32,686 nucleotides of DNA from Oscillospiraceae bacterium (GTDB taxonomy: Bacteria > Bacillota > Clostridia > Oscillospirales > CAG-272), in contig SVUB01000006.1 in assembly GCA_015063495.1 (NCBI GenBank), forward strand, positions 1 to 32,686, read 5' to 3'. Below are positions 9,822 through 17,279 of the stretch, piece after piece. Position 1 is the stretch's first letter. Each line of letters begins with the position of its first letter. Under the pieces are notes generated by a model, which worked only from the letters and a program-made list of their open reading frames with translations, was not told the origin of the DNA and did not search any database. The position numbers and the translations under genes were made by a program.

Positions 9822-10496
9822 TCAGTAATCTCCGAGTTTTTCGTTCTTAACAATTTTAACTATTGAGCTCGTGCCGAGTCTGGATGCGCCGAGCTTAATA
9901 AAATCCTCTGCATCTTCAAGTGAACGTATACCGCCTGCGGCTTTTATTTTCAGGTGAGATGGGACGTGAGAGGCAAAAAGGAAAACGTCATCTCTTGTTG
10001 CACCGCCGCCGGCAAATCCGGTGGACGTCTTTATATAATCTGCACCCGATGCGCCGACTATCTCGCACATCTTTATTTTCTCGTCGTCGGTTAGTACACA
10101 GGTCTCGATTATGACCTTTAGGATCTTTCCCTCGCACGCTTCTCTTACAGCCTTTATTTCACCGAGAAGCTCATCGTATCGTTTCTCCTTCAGCAGACCT
10201 ATGTTTATTACCATATCTATCTCGTCTGCGCCGTCATTTACCGCTTCTTTTGTCTCAAACACCTTTACTGAAGTGCTGTTATAGCCGTTAGGGAAGCCTA
10301 TAACGGTACAGATCTTGATCTTGCCACAAGCATATTCAGATGCCGCCTTTACAAAAGAGGGCGGTATGCACACCGACGCTGTGCCGTATTTTATTCCATC
10401 GTCAATAACTTCCTTTATATCCTCCCACGTAGCGTCCCTTGCGAGAAGCGTGTGGTCGACCGTTGGGAGTATATCTTTTATTTCCATTTCACTCAT
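9822..10496 (-). CDS. deoC: Deoxyribose-phosphate aldolase
   Basis: [49 protein letters not shown]. Start ambiguous (10505, 10496 or 10487). Confidence 0.96.
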   Translation of the reverse strand: MSEMEIKDILPTVDHTLLARDATWEDIKEVIDDGIKYGTASVCIPPSFVKAASEYACGKIKICTVIGFPNGYNSTSVKVFETKEAVNDGADEIDMVINIGLLKEKRYDELLGEIKAVREACEGKILKVIIETCVLTDDEKIKMCEIVGASGADYIKTSTGFAGGGATRDDVFLFASHVPSHLKIKAAGGIRSLEDAEDFIKLGASRLGTSSIVKIVKNEKLGDY

Positions 10497-10526
10497 TCCC
10501 CTCATATTATTTCATCTTATAGAAAA

Positions 10527-10555
10527 AGTATACCATAAAACGGAAAATGAGTCAA
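10527..10555 (-). promoter_or_regulatory. Predicted sigma-A promoter for the deoC-deoD-deoB-cdd operon
   Basis: On the minus strand: TTGACT, 17 bp, TATACT. Confidence 0.75.
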
Positions 10556-10593
10556 TAAGTCACGCCAAAACGTTTGCTTTTTTCATAAAAAGA

Positions 10594-10622
10594 TTGACCG
10601 AAGGGAAAAAGTGTGGTAACAT
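10594..10622 (+). promoter_or_regulatory. Predicted sigma-A promoter for the flavin reductase-like gene
   Basis: TTGACC (10594-10599), 17 bp, TAACAT (10617-10622). Confidence 0.65.
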
Positions 10623-10668
10623 ATATAAAAAGGCATATAATTAAAGAAAAAGGGAAAGAGGTAGGCAT

Positions 10669-11181
10669 ATGAATAAGTTTATAGAGATTTCTCCCGAGGA
10701 GATAGGCTGTGCGGTGTCACTTATAGGACGTGATTGGATGCTTATTACCGCAGGAAACACAAAGGACGGCTTTAATACCATGACCGCAAGCTGGGGATGC
10801 ATGGGAGTTCTCTGGAACAAGCCGGTATGTATATCCTATATAAGACCTCAGAGATATACCTATATTTTTGCGGAAGCAAACGAGTATATGACCATGTGTT
10901 TTTTTGACGAGGATAAACGTGATGCACTGCGTTTTTGCGGCAGAAACAGCGGCAGAGACGTGGATAAGGTGAAGGAATGTGGGCTTACTCCCGTTTCTGC
11001 GGCGGACGGTAAGGCGGTATATTTTGACGAGGCAAAGCTGGTTCTTATCTGCCGAAAGCTCTATATCTCCGATATAAAGGAAGAAGGATTTCTTGATAAG
11101 TCCTTGCTCGGAAATTATCCGCAGAAGGACTATCACAGAGAGTATGTTTGCGAGATAGTAAAGGCACTTAAGCGTGTCTGA
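10669..11181 (+). CDS. Flavin reductase/flavoredoxin-like FMN-binding protein
   Basis: DWMLITAGNTKDGFNTMTASWGCMGVLWNKPVCISYIRPQRYTY matches the flavin reductase-like split-barrel pattern. Confidence 0.82.
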   Translation: MNKFIEISPEEIGCAVSLIGRDWMLITAGNTKDGFNTMTASWGCMGVLWNKPVCISYIRPQRYTYIFAEANEYMTMCFFDEDKRDALRFCGRNSGRDVDKVKECGLTPVSAADGKAVYFDEAKLVLICRKLYISDIKEEGFLDKSLLGNYPQKDYHREYVCEIVKALKRV

Positions 11182-11193
11182 AAAAGAATGACA

Positions 11194-11226
11194 GACCGCT
11201 CCGAAAAAGGGGCGGTTCTTTTTTGA
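11194..11226 (+). terminator. Rho-independent terminator
   Basis: GACCGCTCC-GAAAAA-GGGGCGGTTC followed by TTTTTT. Confidence 0.85.
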
Positions 11227-11254
11227 GTTTTTTCTGAAAAATTTATTATAATAC

Positions 11255-11283
11255 TTGACAAACAAAGGGATAGCTGTTATAAT
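11255..11283 (+). promoter_or_regulatory. Consensus sigma-A promoter for the riboswitch-dap operon
   Basis: TTGACA (11255-11260), 17 bp, TATAAT (11278-11283). Confidence 0.9.
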
Positions 11284-11294
11284 ACTACCTATAA

Positions 11295-11453
11295 GGATAG
11301 AGGTGCGCATGACAAGAGTAGCATCGGTGGCAAGCTCTCGCAAAGTTTTGCCGATGTGGAAGGGGATTGCGCCGAGGGGTGCTCGTGCGAGGGGCATCAC
11401 CGGTACTTTGAATAAGATTCTCTGTACTGTCGCATTTCTGCGGAGAGCTATCG
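11295..11453 (+). ncRNA. Lysine riboswitch (L-box) aptamer
   Basis: L-box elements in order: GATAGAGGTGCGC, AAGAGTA, GGAAGGGGATTGCGCCGAGG, CCGGTACTTTGAATAAG, TGTACTGTCGCA, TGCGGAGAGCTATC; P1 GATAG/CTATC; upstream of dapA. Confidence 0.93.
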
Positions 11454-11516
11454 TTTAACATTCATGCCGAAAAAGGCGTATTTTGGCCTTTTGTGGCGTG
11501 TTTTGCGTAGAACGGT

Positions 11517-11548
11517 AGCCAATTCGTGAGAATTGGCTCTATTTTTTT
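11517..11548 (+). terminator. Intrinsic terminator of the lysine riboswitch expression platform
   Basis: AGCCAATTC-GTGA-GAATTGGCT followed by CTATTTTTTT, upstream of dapA. Confidence 0.9.
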
Positions 11549-11579
11549 ACTGAAAGTAAAAAGAAAGGATACCGAAAAA

Positions 11580-12473
11580 ATGGCAAAGAACAAGAAGACG
11601 ATTTTTGAAGGAGCTGCAACAGCCCTCGTTACTCCCTTGACGGAGAACGGAATTGATTACGAGGCATTTGGAAGGCTTATCGACTGGCAGATAGAGGGGG
11701 GTATCGACGCCCTCGTAGTCTGCGGAACAACGGGCGAGGCCTCCACACTTACTGACGATGAGCACAGAGATGCTATCGCATATGCTGTAAAGCGTGCTGC
11801 AGGCAGAGTACCCGTTATTGCGGGAACAGGCTCGAACGATACGGGCTACGCTCTTGACCTTACACGCTGTGCGTGCGAGGCAGGCGCTGATGCTATGCTC
11901 GTTGTAACTCCTTATTATAATAAGGCTACCCAGAAGGGTCTCGTTCGTATGTTCGAGACTCTTGCAGACGCATCCGATAAGCCCATCATACTTTATAACG
12001 TGCCCGGTCGTACCGGTGTTAATATCGAACCCTCTACATATCTTGCACTCGCAGATCATCCGAACATTTCCGCTATCAAGGAAGCTAACGGAAATATCTC
12101 AAAGATAGTTGAGACTGCGGCACTCGTTGGCGATAAGCTTGATATCTATTCGGGTAACGACGACCAGATAGTGCCGATAATGTCGGTAGGCGGTAAGGGA
12201 GTTATCTCTGTTCTTTCTAACCTTATCCCGGGCGAGACCAGCGAGATATGCAAGTCATTTATGCGCGGGGATATCAAGAAGAGCATGGATATGCAGGCTA
12301 AATATCTCTCACTTATAAACGCACTCTTCTGCGAGGTAAATCCTATTCCCGTAAAGGCGGCTATGAGTGCGATGGGATTCTGCGAGAACTACTTAAGACT
12401 TCCTCTTACTACAATGGAAGATGCTCATATGGAAAATATGCTCTCCATTATGCGTTCTCACGGCATTATTTAA
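11580..12473 (+). CDS. dapA: 4-hydroxy-tetrahydrodipicolinate synthase
   Basis: CGTTGEASTLTDDEH, VIAGTGSNDT, YYNKATQKGL, ILYNVPGRTGVNI, AIKEANGN; ATG 11580 after AGAAAGGA. Confidence 0.97.
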   Translation: MAKNKKTIFEGAATALVTPLTENGIDYEAFGRLIDWQIEGGIDALVVCGTTGEASTLTDDEHRDAIAYAVKRAAGRVPVIAGTGSNDTGYALDLTRCACEAGADAMLVVTPYYNKATQKGLVRMFETLADASDKPIILYNVPGRTGVNIEPSTYLALADHPNISAIKEANGNISKIVETAALVGDKLDIYSGNDDQIVPIMSVGGKGVISVLSNLIPGETSEICKSFMRGDIKKSMDMQAKYLSLINALFCEVNPIPVKAAMSAMGFCENYLRLPLTTMEDAHMENMLSIMRSHGII

Positions 12474-12491
12474 GCGAAAGGACCTTCAATA

Positions 12492-13235
12492 ATGAAAGTT
12501 ATAATTTGCGGTGCTTCGGGAAGAATGGGCAAGGAGGTCGTCTCGGCAGTTCTTGGAGGATATGGCTCTGCGGAAATTGCTGCAGCGGTCGACGTTGCTC
12601 TCCCTATCCTCGATTGTCCCTCATATACCGATATAGCGGACGTGCGTGAGGATGCGGACGTCATAATAGACTTCTCTCACCATAGTGCGACCGCCTCTCT
12701 TATTTCTTATGCCACAGAGCATAAGATGCCCCTCGTTATCGCAACGACGGGACAGACAGAAGAGGAAAAGGAGCAGATAAAAAAAGCATCCGAGCAGATA
12801 CCGATATTCCATTCGGGGAACATGTCGATAGGAATAGCACTTCTCGTTTCTCTTGTAAAACAGGCGGTGGCGATATTCCCCGATGCTGACGTTGAGATAA
12901 CCGAGGTCCATCATAATCAGAAGATAGACGTTCCGAGCGGAACGGCTCTTATGCTTGCCGAGGGTGCAAAGGCGGCAAAGGAAGGCAAGGCGACCTTCTG
13001 CATCGGCAGACACGAGAACGGCAAGCGCCCCGAAGGAGAAATAGGTATCCATTCACTGAGAATGGGCAAGGTGATAGGTGAGCATGAGGTCAGAATAGAC
13101 ACCGGCTCACAGACGATAACCCTTTCACACAAATCGCACAGCCGTGCTCTCTTTGCAGAGGGTGCTATCACGGCGGCGGCGTTCATTAAAGGGAAGAAAA
13201 ACGGACTTTTCAGCGTAAACGATATGCTTTCATAA
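12492..13235 (+). CDS. dapB: 4-hydroxy-tetrahydrodipicolinate reductase
   Basis: ICGASGRMGKEV, VIIDFSHHSAT, ATTGQTEEE, SGNMSIGI, EVHHNQKIDVPSGTAL. Confidence 0.97.
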   Translation: MKVIICGASGRMGKEVVSAVLGGYGSAEIAAAVDVALPILDCPSYTDIADVREDADVIIDFSHHSATASLISYATEHKMPLVIATTGQTEEEKEQIKKASEQIPIFHSGNMSIGIALLVSLVKQAVAIFPDADVEITEVHHNQKIDVPSGTALMLAEGAKAAKEGKATFCIGRHENGKRPEGEIGIHSLRMGKVIGEHEVRIDTGSQTITLSHKSHSRALFAEGAITAAAFIKGKKNGLFSVNDMLS

Positions 13236-13248
13236 GGAGGGCAGAGCC

Positions 13249-14097
13249 ATGAAGATAAAATTCACGAAGATGCACGGCATCGGAAACGATTATATCTATA
13301 TAAACTGCTTTGAGGAGAAGATAGATGACCCGAGCGGTCTCTCGATAGCTATGTCTCCCCGTCATTTCTCGGTAGGCTCTGACGGACTTGTTCTTATATG
13401 CCCGTCGGATATAGCAGATGCGAAGATGCGTATGTTCAACGCCGATGGAAGCGAAGGAAAGATGTGCGGAAACGCTATTCGCTGCGTCGGAAAATATCTT
13501 TACGAGCACGGAATAGTTAAAAAAACGCAGATAAGCGTTGAGACGCTCAGCGGCATCAAAGAGCTTACGCTCACGGTCGATGAAAAGGACAAAGTAGCAT
13601 CTGTCAGAGTATATATGGGCAAGGCGTCGACCTCCCCCGAAAGTATTCCCGTGCTTCTCGACCATGAAATGGTAAAAGAGGAGATAGAGGTGCTTGGAAA
13701 GAAATATACGCTCACGGGCGTTTCTATGGGCAACCCTCATGCGGTATGCTTTGACTGGGACCCCGATGCGCTTGAGCTGGAGAAGATAGGTCCCAGCTTT
13801 GAAAACCACGAGCTTTTCCCCGAGAGAGTCAATACCGAATTTGCAAAGGTGATCGACCCCACGCACATAAGAATGAGAGTTTGGGAGAGGGGAAGCGGTG
13901 AGACCTACGCCTGCGGTACAGGAGCTTGTGCGACCGTTGTTGCGTCTGTAATATGCGGTTATTCAAGGTATAATGAGCCTGTGAAGGTATCCCTTATCGG
14001 CGGTGAGCTCGAGATAGTTTACTCCGATAACGGTGACGTATTTATGAGCGGAAGCGCAACAGAGGTTTACGAAGGAGTTTACAACTATGAAAATTAA
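13249..14097 (+). CDS. dapF: Diaminopimelate epimerase
   Basis: KMHGIGNDYIYI, FNADGSEGKMCGNAIRCVGKYLYE, MGNPHAV, ERGSGETYACGTGACA. Confidence 0.97.
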   Translation: MKIKFTKMHGIGNDYIYINCFEEKIDDPSGLSIAMSPRHFSVGSDGLVLICPSDIADAKMRMFNADGSEGKMCGNAIRCVGKYLYEHGIVKKTQISVETLSGIKELTLTVDEKDKVASVRVYMGKASTSPESIPVLLDHEMVKEEIEVLGKKYTLTGVSMGNPHAVCFDWDPDALELEKIGPSFENHELFPERVNTEFAKVIDPTHIRMRVWERGSGETYACGTGACATVVASVICGYSRYNEPVKVSLIGGELEIVYSDNGDVFMSGSATEVYEGVYNYEN

Positions 14098-15271
14098 GCT
14101 TAATGAAAACTATAAAAATCTTAAGGAAAGCTACCTTTTCTCCGAGGTTGCAAAGCGTGTAAAGGCTTACAGCGCAGAGCATCCGGAGGCGAAGATAATC
14201 CGTCTCGGCATTGGTGACGTAACGCTTCCTCTTACCGCATCCGTTATTGAGGCTATGCACAAGGCGACCGATGAGATGGGCGTTCAGGCAACGTTCCGAG
14301 GATATGCTCCCGAGCACGGATACGATTTTATCCGTGAGGCAGTAGCCAAGTATTATCTTGAGCGTACGGGTGTTAAGCTCGAGCTTGACGAGATATTCGT
14401 AGGTGACGGTGCAAAGAGTGATATAGCAAATATAACAGACCTTTTTGGTGATAACGAGATCATGCTTGCAGACCCCGTTTATCCCGTTTATATGGATAGT
14501 AACCTTATGAGAGGAAGAAAGGTAACGCTTCTTCCCGCAAACGAGGCAAACGGATTTCTTCCTATGCCCCCTGCGGAGAAGAAGGAGGGAGTTATAGTTT
14601 ACCTCTGCTCTCCCGGTAATCCTACGGGTGCGGTTTATTCCGCAGAGCAGCTTTCCGAGTGGGTAAAATATGCAAACGAAACAGGCTCACTTATAATCTT
14701 TGACTCCGCTTACGAGGCTTACGTTTCAGACGGCTCACCCCGTTCTATATTCGAAATAGAGGGCTCACGCACCTGTGCTATTGAGATATGCAGTCTTTCA
14801 AAGACCGCAGGATTTACGGGAACAAGATGCGGCTGGACTATCATTCCGCTCGAGCTTGAGGAGGACGGCAGATCTCTTGCAAAGATGTGGGAGAGAAGAC
14901 AGTCCACGAAGTTTAACGGCGTTCCCTACGTTGTTCAGAGAGCTGCTGAGGCGGCGATCTCCGAGGCGGGAAGAAAAGAAAGTGCCGAGAGCATCGCTTA
15001 TTATATGGAAAACGCAAAGGTTCTTGCATCTGTTATGCGTGAAAAGGGAATCAGCTTTACAGGCGGTATAAATTCCCCCTATATTTGGCTTAAGTGCCCG
15101 GGCGGAATGGGCTCTTGGGAGTTCTTTGACTATCTGCTCACAAAATTCGGAATAGTAGGTACTCCCGGTGTTGGCTTTGGTGCAGAGGGTGAGGGATACT
15201 TCCGTCTTACAGCGTTCGGCTCACACGAGGCTACTCTTGAGGCAGCAGAACGCCTGAGAAAAGGACTTTGA
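14087..15271 (+). CDS. dapL: LL-diaminopimelate aminotransferase
   Basis: IRLGIGDVTLPL, GYAPEHGYDFIREAVAKYY, DPVYPVYMDSNLM, SPGNPTGAVYS, SLSKTAGFTGTRCGW; overlaps dapF by 11 nt. Confidence 0.95.
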   Translation: MKIKLNENYKNLKESYLFSEVAKRVKAYSAEHPEAKIIRLGIGDVTLPLTASVIEAMHKATDEMGVQATFRGYAPEHGYDFIREAVAKYYLERTGVKLELDEIFVGDGAKSDIANITDLFGDNEIMLADPVYPVYMDSNLMRGRKVTLLPANEANGFLPMPPAEKKEGVIVYLCSPGNPTGAVYSAEQLSEWVKYANETGSLIIFDSAYEAYVSDGSPRSIFEIEGSRTCAIEICSLSKTAGFTGTRCGWTIIPLELEEDGRSLAKMWERRQSTKFNGVPYVVQRAAEAAISEAGRKESAESIAYYMENAKVLASVMREKGISFTGGINSPYIWLKCPGGMGSWEFFDYLLTKFGIVGTPGVGFGAEGEGYFRLTAFGSHEATLEAAERLRKGL

Positions 15272-15289
15272 TTAAAAGAGGAACAAAAA

Positions 15290-16585
15290 ATGATTTGTGA
15301 TAACCTTAACATAAACGAAAAAGGACACCTTGAATTTGCCGGCAGAGATACCGTGGAGCTTGCAGAGAAGTATGCAACCCCTCTCTATCTTCTTGATGAG
15401 GATAAGATACGTGAAAAATGCCGTATCTACACTTCGTCAATGAGAAAATATTTTGGTGAGGACGCAATGCCCCTTTACGCAGGCAAAGCACTTTGCATAA
15501 AGGATATTTACCGCATTATGCGTGAAGAGGGAATGGGTATTGACGTAGTATCCCCCGGTGAGGTCTATACCGCAAGAGTAGGCGGATTCCCGATGGAGAG
15601 AGCTTATTTCCACGGAAACAACAAGACCGACACCGATATTTCCTTTGCTTTGGATATGGGTGTAGGATATTTTGTTTGCGACAGCGTGGACGAGCTTTAC
15701 GCCATCGAAAGAGAGGCCGCAAAGCGTTCGATCACGCAGAAGGTGCTTCTCAGAGTTACTCCCGGAATCGATCCTCATACTCATCAGGCGATAAATACCG
15801 GCAGAGTTGATTCGAAATTCGGTGCGGCGATAGAAACAGGACAGGCAAAGGACCTTGTCGCTCTTGCTCTCTCGCAGAAGCATATTTCGGTAATGGGTTA
15901 TCACTGCCATATAGGCTCACAGATATTTGAAACAACGCCATTTACCGATGCTGCAGATATTATGATAAAATTCTCTGCTGATATGAAGGATGAGCTTGGC
16001 TTTGAAGCTAAGGAGATAAATCTCGGTGGCGGAATGGGCGTCAGATATATAGAGGAGCACCCCGAAATAGATTATGCGGCAAATATTGCCGTAATCGCAG
16101 ACCACATGAAGGCTGTTTGCAGCGCTCGTGGACTTAAGTTCCCGGCAGTTCGAATGGAGCCCGGACGCAGCATCGTTGCAGACGCAGGTATGACACTCTA
16201 TACGGCAGGAACTGTTAAGACTATTCCCGGTTTTAAGAATTACGTTTCTATTGACGGCGGTATGCCGGATAATCCGAGATATGCACTTTATCAGTCTCCC
16301 TATACCGTAGAGCTTGCAAACCGTATGAATGACAAAAAGGATTTCGTTTGCACCGTTGCAGGCAGATGCTGTGAGAGCGGTGACCTTATCCAGGAGGACG
16401 TTCCGCTTCCGAGACCCGAGCGTGGAGATATAGTTGCGGTGCTCACAACGGGTGCGTATAATCACTCGATGGCATCAAATTATAACAGAATTCCCCGTCC
16501 GCCCGTAGTCGTTCTTCGTGGCGGTGAGGACAGACTTGTCCTTCGCCGTGAGAGCTACGAGGATATGCTAGCTTGCGAGGTTTAA
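15290..16585 (+). CDS. lysA: Diaminopimelate decarboxylase
   Basis: Fold-type III PLP enzyme: PLYAGKALCIKDI, DVVSPGEVYTA, YHCHIGSQI, VAGRCCESGDL. Confidence 0.96.
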   Translation: MICDNLNINEKGHLEFAGRDTVELAEKYATPLYLLDEDKIREKCRIYTSSMRKYFGEDAMPLYAGKALCIKDIYRIMREEGMGIDVVSPGEVYTARVGGFPMERAYFHGNNKTDTDISFALDMGVGYFVCDSVDELYAIEREAAKRSITQKVLLRVTPGIDPHTHQAINTGRVDSKFGAAIETGQAKDLVALALSQKHISVMGYHCHIGSQIFETTPFTDAADIMIKFSADMKDELGFEAKEINLGGGMGVRYIEEHPEIDYAANIAVIADHMKAVCSARGLKFPAVRMEPGRSIVADAGMTLYTAGTVKTIPGFKNYVSIDGGMPDNPRYALYQSPYTVELANRMNDKKDFVCTVAGRCCESGDLIQEDVPLPRPERGDIVAVLTTGAYNHSMASNYNRIPRPPVVVLRGGEDRLVLRRESYEDMLACEV

Positions 16586-16586
16586 T

Positions 16587-16622
16587 AAAAAAAGAGTCAG
16601 CCAACTTGGCTGACTCTTTTTT
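16587..16622 (+). terminator. Bidirectional terminator between lysA and the RHH gene
   Basis: AAAAGAGTCAGCCAA-CT-TGGCTGACTCTTTTTT-type stem with A-run on one side and T-run on the other; overlaps the RHH stop codon. Confidence 0.9.
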
Positions 16623-16809
16623 ATTTCTCTTCTTTCGGCGTATATTCAATGACGCCTTCTTTTGCCTCAAAGTCACGAATTGCACAGCGTATAAGATATA
16701 ATATCTCGCCGTTTGCAGAGCGTCCCTCATATTTTGAAATATAGTGAAGCTTGTAATGGAGCTCGGGGTCTATTTCGATTCCAAGATGTTTATTGTTTTT
16801 GTTTCTCAT
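16621..16809 (-). CDS. Small ribbon-helix-helix (Arc/MetJ-like) DNA-binding protein, putative
   Basis: MRNKNNKHLGIEIDPELHYKLHYISKYEGRSANGEILYLIRCAIRDFEAKEG fits a short-beta then two-helix RHH pattern; GAGG before ATG 16809. Confidence 0.72.
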   Translation of the reverse strand: MRNKNNKHLGIEIDPELHYKLHYISKYEGRSANGEILYLIRCAIRDFEAKEGVIEYTPKEEK

Positions 16810-16860
16810 AGTCACCTCAAAAAAATCTTAATTTAAGTTTATTTTAAGATAATTTTGTGT

Positions 16861-16896
16861 TATAATGTTGTAAGTATACTTGATTTAAGTATACTA
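16861..16896 (+). promoter_or_regulatory. -10 element and tandem palindromic candidate operators upstream of the SLOG gene
   Basis: TATAAT (16861-16866) followed by two copies of TAAGTATACT (16871-16880 and 16886-16895) at 15-bp spacing; each contains the palindrome AGTATACT. Confidence 0.6.
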
Positions 16897-16912
16897 AATT
16901 TTGGAGGTGACC

Positions 16913-17245
16913 ATGAAGATAGCTGTAATTGGATCAAGAACGATAAATATCGATCTGGAAAACTATTTGCCGCAGGGATGTACGGAGATAGTTTCGGGCG
17001 GTGCCAAAGGTGTGGATATGTCCGCAGGTGAATACGCGAAAAGGAATGGGATCAAAATAACCGAGTTTTTGCCGCAATATGAGCGGTACGGCAGAGGAGC
17101 TCCTATTGTTAGAAACAAGCAGATAGTAGAATATGCCGACGTTGTCTATGCTTTTTGGGATGGAAAGTCAAAAGGAACGAAATTCGTGATAGACTACTGC
17201 AAAAAAACGGATAAAAAATGTATTGTTATATTGATAGAAAAGTAA
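16913..17245 (+). CDS. Small SLOG-fold protein (DUF2493/YpsA-related type)
   Basis: MKIAVIGSRT, IVSGGAKGVDMSAGEYA, RGAPIVRNKQIVEYADVVYAFWDGKSKGTKFVIDY; GGAGGTG before ATG 16913. Confidence 0.75.
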   Translation: MKIAVIGSRTINIDLENYLPQGCTEIVSGGAKGVDMSAGEYAKRNGIKITEFLPQYERYGRGAPIVRNKQIVEYADVVYAFWDGKSKGTKFVIDYCKKTDKKCIVILIEK

Positions 17246-17279
17246 AAAAAGTGTCTCACATAAGTGAGACACTTTTTTA
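17245..17279 (+). terminator. Bidirectional terminator between convergent genes
   Basis: AAAAAAGTGTCTCAC-ATAA-GTGAGACACTTTTTT, abutting the stop codons of both neighbours. Confidence 0.92.

Noticed and set aside
10717-11400. 227-aa ORF on - strand
   Set aside because: Antisense to the flavin reductase-like gene and extends through a terminator, promoter and riboswitch.
11255-11458. 67-aa ORF on + strand
   Set aside because: Coincides with the promoter and lysine riboswitch aptamer, which explain the sequence better.
13210-13866. 218-aa ORF on - strand
   Set aside because: Antisense to dapF, which has unambiguous epimerase motifs.
15917-16465. 182-aa ORF on - strand
   Set aside because: Antisense to lysA; no motifs, shadow ORF.
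16621-17245. Classical toxin-antitoxin operon
   Set aside because: The genes are divergent rather than co-transcribed, and SLOG proteins of this type are not established toxins; kept only as a regulator/SLOG cassette.
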